Part shown: positions 5,579-8,636 of the stretch, in pieces
Position numbering within the stretch: position 1 is the first letter of the stretch
How the letters are laid out: each line of letters opens with the position of its first letter
NCBI GenBank assembly: GCA_937890745.1
Contig: CALADH010000069.1
Location: forward strand, 1-8,636
From: Scybalocola_A sp900557175
GTDB lineage: Bacteria; Bacillota; Clostridia; Lachnospirales; Lachnospiraceae
Length of the DNA: 8,636 bases
Direction of reading: 5' to 3'
Position numbers and translations under genes: made by a program
The notes under the pieces: model-generated
Told to the model about the DNA's origin: nothing
The model's database searches: none
Seen by the model: the letters and a program-made list of their open reading frames with translations, nothing else

Positions 5579-5616
5579 AAAGCCGCGCAAAGTCATCTTT
5601 TCCGCACCGCGGCTTT
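5579..5616 (-). promoter_or_regulatory. Perfect stem-loop in the leader of the second degV gene
   Basis: AAAGCCGCG and CGCGGCTTT (5579-5587, 5608-5616) form nine Watson-Crick pairs around a 20-base loop. It lies downstream of the predicted start site and about 23 bases before the ribosome site. No U-tract follows on the minus strand, so it is more likely an mRNA leader structure than a terminator of the preceding operon, though weak termination is possible. Confidence 0.55.
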
Positions 5617-5628
5617 ACCCATATGCTG

Positions 5629-5657
5629 ATTATACTACCTTAAGGGCTTTATGACAA
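5629..5657 (-). promoter_or_regulatory. Sigma-A promoter of the second degV gene
   Basis: TTGTCA (plus 5652-5657) and TATAAT (5629-5634) on the minus strand have an ideal 17-base spacer. The predicted start is near 5622, giving a leader of about 83 bases. It begins only about 22 bases past the response-regulator stop. Confidence 0.75.
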
Positions 5658-5679
5658 GGTTATTAAAACTACTATCGCA

Positions 5680-6372
5680 TCATACTTTAAACCGATAACC
5701 GACACCCCATATCGTTTCAATATATCTCGGCTTCGACGTATCAAATTCTATTTTCTCGCGAATCTTTTTAATATGTACCGTCACTGTTGCAATATCACCA
5801 ATAGACTCCATATCCCATATATTGTTAAAAAGCTCCTCTTTTGAAAATACATGGTTCGGATTTTCAGCGAGAAAAGTCAATAAATCAAATTCCTTTGTCG
5901 TAAATGTCTTTTCTTCACCATTCACATAAACGCGCCGGGCCGTCTTATCAATCTTGATGCCCCGTATTTCAATCACTTCATTTTTGTGGACATTACTTCC
6001 GACAAGACGCTCATATCTTGCAAGATGCGCTTTCACCCGCGCCACAAGCTCACTTGGACTGAACGGCTTTGTAATATAATCATCCGCGCCAAGACCAAGT
6101 CCCCTGATTTTATCAATGTCCTCACGCTTTGCCGAGACCATCAGTATCGGAATATCCTTCTTTTCACGAATTGCCCGGCACACCTCAAAGCCATCCATAT
6201 TCGGAAGCATCAAATCTAAAATAATAAGGTCAAAGTCATTGGAAAGCGCTGTTTTTAAGCCGCCGTCACCGGTTGTCTCCATCGCCACCTCAAAACCGCT
6301 CAACTCCAAATAGTCTTTTTCCAGCTCTGCAATACTTACTTCATCTTCAACAATTAATATCTTGCTGCTCAT
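5680..6372 (-). CDS. OmpR/PhoB-family response regulator
   Basis: This 230-residue two-domain regulator is the likely partner of the overlapping kinase. The receiver domain (about 4-118) has the acidic pair E9/D10, the phosphoacceptor Asp53 in LIILDLMLPNMDG, Ser80 and Lys102 in ITKPFSP. The C-terminal winged helix (about 131-229) has the family ending RYIETIWGVGYRF. The start at 6372 has GAGGAG 10 bases upstream, located inside the kinase's last codons, so the two genes are translationally coupled. No terminator was seen between its stop and the degV promoter; read-through into degV is possible. The signal cannot be deduced. Confidence 0.95.
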   Translation of the reverse strand: MSSKILIVEDEVSIAELEKDYLELSGFEVAMETTGDGGLKTALSNDFDLIILDLMLPNMDGFEVCRAIREKKDIPILMVSAKREDIDKIRGLGLGADDYITKPFSPSELVARVKAHLARYERLVGSNVHKNEVIEIRGIKIDKTARRVYVNGEEKTFTTKEFDLLTFLAENPNHVFSKEELFNNIWDMESIGDIATVTVHIKKIREKIEFDTSKPRYIETIWGVGYRFKV

Positions 6373-7852
6373 AACTTACATTCTCCTCATATTTTCTAAT
6401 TACAAAACATATACTTGTACCGATGCCGACCTTACTTGTTGCCCAAATCCGGCCGCCATGCTCCTCAATAATCTTCTTCGCAATAGAAAGTCCAAGTCCG
6501 CTGCCACCCTTTGATGAATTTCTTGATGTATCCGTCCTGTAACAGCGTTCAAAAATATGCGGAAGCTCCTCCGGAGCAATCCCCTGACCATTATCCTCAA
6601 TTTCAATCTGAACAAATTCCGGTTCATCATGAAGCCGTATGTTAATAATGCCCTTCGGCTTATCAATATACTTCGCCGAGTTCATTACAATATTCATAAT
6701 GACGCGCTTAAGCTGTTCCGGATCGGCAATAATCACGCATTTTCTATCGACATAGTTAAAAAATCCAAGTCCGATATCCTTTGATTCCAAATCCATGCTT
6801 AATTCTTCGGCACAATCCTCGAAATAGTCATTAAGATTCACCTTTCTAAATGAATATGTCATCGAATTACTGTCCAGCTTTGAGTAGAGAAATAATTCTT
6901 CAATCAGATATTGCATATCCGTCGCTTTTGCATAAACCGTCCGCAAATACTTTTCCTGCTTTTGGGGCGTATCCGCAACACCGTCCATAATCCCCTCAAT
7001 ATAACCCCTGATTGCAGTAATCGGCGTCTTTAAATCGTGGGAAATATTACTTATAAGCTCCTTATTATCTTTCTCATACTGCATACTGATTTCAATCTGT
7101 TCCTTAAGCTTGACACGCATTTCCTCAAAGGCCGTACAAAGCTCGCCGATCTCGTCATTCTTCTGCGCCTGAACGCTGAAATTTAAGTTGCCCTCTTTAA
7201 TATTTTCCGCTGCCTTTTTAAGTTTTCCGACGGGGCTGATAATATACCTGTACATCCAAAAAACAAGCATCGCTCCCGCAATAATAAAAATAATGCTGAT
7301 AACCATAATCATCTGAAGCATCGTATTCTTAATTTTAGGAACCATCTCATCAATTTTTGTAATAATAAACAGCCGTCCGCTCTCTCCGTCAGTAAAATCA
7401 AACTGCCGCTGCTGTATATGAAACGGCACAGTCTCAAGGGCAATATAATTGCTTTTTTTACTGTCTACTTCCAAATATGCCTTGTCAAGCATCTTCTCAG
7501 ATTCTTTATCTACACCTGAGAACAACACTGCCTCACCTTTTTTCAGCACTAAAAAAGAACTGCACTTTTTCAGTCCTTCATTAAGCTCTCTGAGATAATC
7601 CGCATCTAACAGTTTATCCGGCTCTGAACCAATAACTTCATCAACTTCATTTGTAATTTCAGCGGCTGTATGCTTTAAAAGCACAAACGGATTATAATAA
7701 GCTTCAAGTCCTGTTGACTGTTCAATGCCATACTGACCTTCAATAGAGTTCATGCCAATCGTACTAATCACAGCTACGGCAAACCCCATCAAAATAATTG
7801 GTATAATACATAAAACAACATAAAATATCTTGATTTTTGTTAATATTTTCAA
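6347..7852 (-). CDS. Membrane sensor histidine kinase (HAMP-HisKA-HATPase)
   Basis: Numbering from the TTG start gives 501 residues. Transmembrane segments are at about 10-33 and 180-203. Between them is an extracytoplasmic sensor region of ~145 residues that I do not recognise. A HAMP linker follows (SPVGKLKKAAENIKEGNLNF), then HisKA with the phosphoacceptor His272 in ISHDLKTP, the N box with Asn391 (MNSAKY), G1 DNGQGI at 420-425 and G2 GGSGLGLSI at 449-457. It autophosphorylates and passes phosphate to the response regulator encoded immediately downstream (26-base overlap). Start choice: GTG at 7861 is possible, but AGGTGA (7858-7863) overlaps it and is well spaced (5 bases) for TTG at 7852. 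The predicted transcription start is ~7864, so the GTG would be nearly leaderless. Kinase-before-regulator order is the less common arrangement. Confidence 0.93.
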   Translation of the reverse strand: MKILTKIKIFYVVLCIIPIILMGFAVAVISTIGMNSIEGQYGIEQSTGLEAYYNPFVLLKHTAAEITNEVDEVIGSEPDKLLDADYLRELNEGLKKCSSFLVLKKGEAVLFSGVDKESEKMLDKAYLEVDSKKSNYIALETVPFHIQQRQFDFTDGESGRLFIITKIDEMVPKIKNTMLQMIMVISIIFIIAGAMLVFWMYRYIISPVGKLKKAAENIKEGNLNFSVQAQKNDEIGELCTAFEEMRVKLKEQIEISMQYEKDNKELISNISHDLKTPITAIRGYIEGIMDGVADTPQKQEKYLRTVYAKATDMQYLIEELFLYSKLDSNSMTYSFRKVNLNDYFEDCAEELSMDLESKDIGLGFFNYVDRKCVIIADPEQLKRVIMNIVMNSAKYIDKPKGIINIRLHDEPEFVQIEIEDNGQGIAPEELPHIFERCYRTDTSRNSSKGGSGLGLSIAKKIIEEHGGRIWATSKVGIGTSICFVIRKYEENVSYEQQDINC

Positions 7853-7870
7853 ATTAATCACCTGCTAATA

Positions 7871-7900
7871 ATTATATCACACAAAAAGGACAAGTGGCAG
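7871..7900 (-). promoter_or_regulatory. Extended -10 promoter of the kinase/regulator operon
   Basis: On the minus strand TGATATAAT is a perfect extended -10 (TATAAT at plus 7871-7876). CTGCCA (7895-7900) is a four-of-six -35 at 18 bases. The leader to the TTG start would be about 12 bases. Confidence 0.65.
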
Positions 7901-7919
7901 TAAACAATTCAGCTATTTT

Positions 7920-7936
7920 ATAAACTTTTCATAAAC
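7920..7936. promoter_or_regulatory. 11-base-phased direct repeat, possible regulator site
   Basis: ATAAAC occurs at 7920-7925 and 7931-7936, one helical turn apart, about 20-40 bases upstream of the kinase -35. OmpR-family dimers bind such repeats, so autoregulation is plausible but inferred from spacing only. The AT-rich context makes chance occurrence possible. Confidence 0.3.
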
Positions 7937-7974
7937 AAAAAACGCTATAGTGCAAATGGAGGTTTGTCGACTTA

Positions 7975-8036
7975 ACATATTGGAATTTTTATTGCCATTA
8001 TCTCACGCGCAGGGGCGGCATATCATTTCTGGTGAC
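7975..8036. repeat. Left arm of the element B inverted repeat
   Basis: It pairs with 8121-8182. The strongest block is GGGCGGCATATCATTT (8013-8028) against 8130-8146, with one mismatch and one bulge, plus GTGAC/GTCAC inside and CATATTG-AA outside. Confidence 0.72.
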
Positions 8037-8120
8037 ACGCTGCGCCTTTTTATGAGCGCCGCGCGTCTATGGACGGCATTCGCCAAAACTCGCAGCGCTC
8101 ATCACGAAATACTTGCTATC

Positions 8121-8182
8121 GTCACTGCAAAATGATATGGCTGCCCTTGCACTGATATGTCGAATGAAGAAGTTTCAATATG
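8121..8182. repeat. Right arm of the element B inverted repeat
   Basis: This is the reverse complement partner of 7975-8036. Its inner end (8112-8131) is also complementary to 8325-8344, so two mutually exclusive pairings are possible. Confidence 0.72.
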
Positions 8183-8344
8183 CTATGCACTGTTAGGCAA
8201 TGGCGGATATATGTCTTCTGCAAATATGGGAAGGCGTGTGGTATCTGCTGTCTTATAACCGCATATTAAGTGGAAGTATGTTGCCAATCGTCTTATGATA
8301 TTCAGTCGCAAGGACGGTGTACAGTTTGCAGCGATGATAGCAAG

Positions 8345-8441
8345 GCTGCCGTTACGGAATCTGCGCTAGTGTCGGCACAAAGCGCGTACGCTTCATATTT
8401 GCGCGACTGCCGACAATAAGCGCGCGGACTTCGTAGGCAAC
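8345..8441. other. Multi-helix structured domain of element B
   Basis: Helices match those of copy A: GCTGCC (8345-8350) with GGCAAC (8436-8441), one mismatch; GCGC (8363-8366) with GCGC (8422-8425); GTCGGCA (8371-8377) with TGCCGAC (8408-8414). Relative to copy A, three pairs have changed on both sides (T-A to G-C or C-G), keeping the helices. Confidence 0.65.
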
Positions 8442-8530
8442 GCAGCGTATCGCAAAACTGTTGCATCGTCCTTGCAGCGTGTATAGTAAGTGTTTTGCAA
8501 CATACTTACAAACTTAAATTTACACCATTT

Positions 8531-8560
8531 AAGGCGCGCAAAGTTTCCCATGCGCGCCTT
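8531..8560. terminator. GC-rich hairpin terminator at the right edge
   Basis: AAGGCGCGC (8531-8539) pairs perfectly with GCGCGCCTT (8552-8560) around a 12-base loop. Four T follow on the plus strand. On the minus strand only UUAAAU follows, yet the likely user is a leftward gene entering from the right edge, so the direction is unresolved. Confidence 0.55.
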
Positions 8561-8590
8561 TTCAGTCCACGAATATTTTTATTTCACATC

Positions 8591-8635
8591 TTAAGAATAT
8601 ACTTTTTCTGTGCTTAGGATTTCTTGAATCTTTTC
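8591..8635 (-). CDS. Possible C-terminus of a leftward gene cut by the window edge
   Basis: One minus-strand frame reads EKIQEILSTEKVYS then TAA (8591-8593), protein-like and followed 30 bases later by a GC-rich hairpin. Another frame (KRFKKS, stop) is equally open, so the reading is a weak guess. No function can be given. Confidence 0.2.
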   Translation of the reverse strand, partial: EKIQEILSTEKVYS

Positions 8636-8636
8636 T

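Larger units (their letters stand above)
7949..8522. mobile_element. Palindromic repeat element, copy B, without cargo
   Basis: This ~574-base non-coding copy of the element begins at AGTGCA and ends at ACAAACTTAAATTTA, the same boundaries as copy A. Where copy A holds the GNAT gene, copy B has a ~65-base tip with the perfect hairpin ATGAGCGC (8052-8059)/GCGCTCAT (8095-8102). The main inverted repeat is 7975-8036 with 8121-8182. A further arm, 8325-8344, pairs alternatively with 8112-8131 at 18 of 20 positions. A terminal hairpin GTAAGT/ACTTAC (8486-8491, 8504-8509) precedes the right end. The left end starts about 10 bases beyond the phased repeats upstream of the kinase promoter. The 62-codon frame within it is not conserved in copy A. 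Confidence 0.72.

Noticed and set aside
7950..8135. 62-codon rightward frame in element B with GGAGG nearby
   Set aside because: It lies in the inverted-repeat region, does not resemble a protein, and is not kept in copy A.

Overview
The window looks like chromosomal DNA of a spore-forming, low-to-mid GC Gram-positive anaerobe, most likely a Clostridia member close to Lachnospiraceae. The reasons are a SpoVT-type sporulation regulator, two DegV/FakB-like lipid-binding proteins, strong AGGAGG-type ribosome sites and canonical sigma-A promoters. The family-level placement is inference; there is no rRNA or other marker gene.

Left third (about 1-2620). spoVT and prfC lie on the minus strand, with prfC upstream of spoVT and 86 bases between them. 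That gap is almost entirely a long nested stem-loop that buries the spoVT ribosome site, and a sigma-G-like promoter is placed so that its own transcript would lack the 5' arm. prfC has a TTGACA-18-TATAAT promoter whose -35 box overlaps that of a divergent promoter reading into the first degV gene. A terminator with a tandemly duplicated 3' arm follows spoVT, and a leftward promoter near the left edge points out of the window.

Middle (about 2620-5660). Two 289-residue DegV paralogs converge (one +, one -). Between them is a roughly 1.08 kb palindromic repeat element (copy A) carrying an AT-rich GNAT acetyltransferase gene in the loop of its main inverted repeat. The second degV gene has its own TTGTCA-17-TATAAT promoter and a leader hairpin.

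Right part (about 5680-8636). A two-component system on the minus strand has the kinase first and the response regulator second, overlapping by 26 bases, behind an extended -10 promoter. Upstream is a second, cargo-free copy of the repeat element (copy B, about 574 bases). The two copies share ends, inverted arms and a multi-helix domain in which base changes are compensated. This is the least conventional content of the window: a non-coding, structured, probably mobile repeat family, one copy of which has picked up a gene. It encodes no transposase. I did not recognise it as a named family.

No CRISPR array, tRNA or rRNA was seen. All alignments and folds were done by eye.
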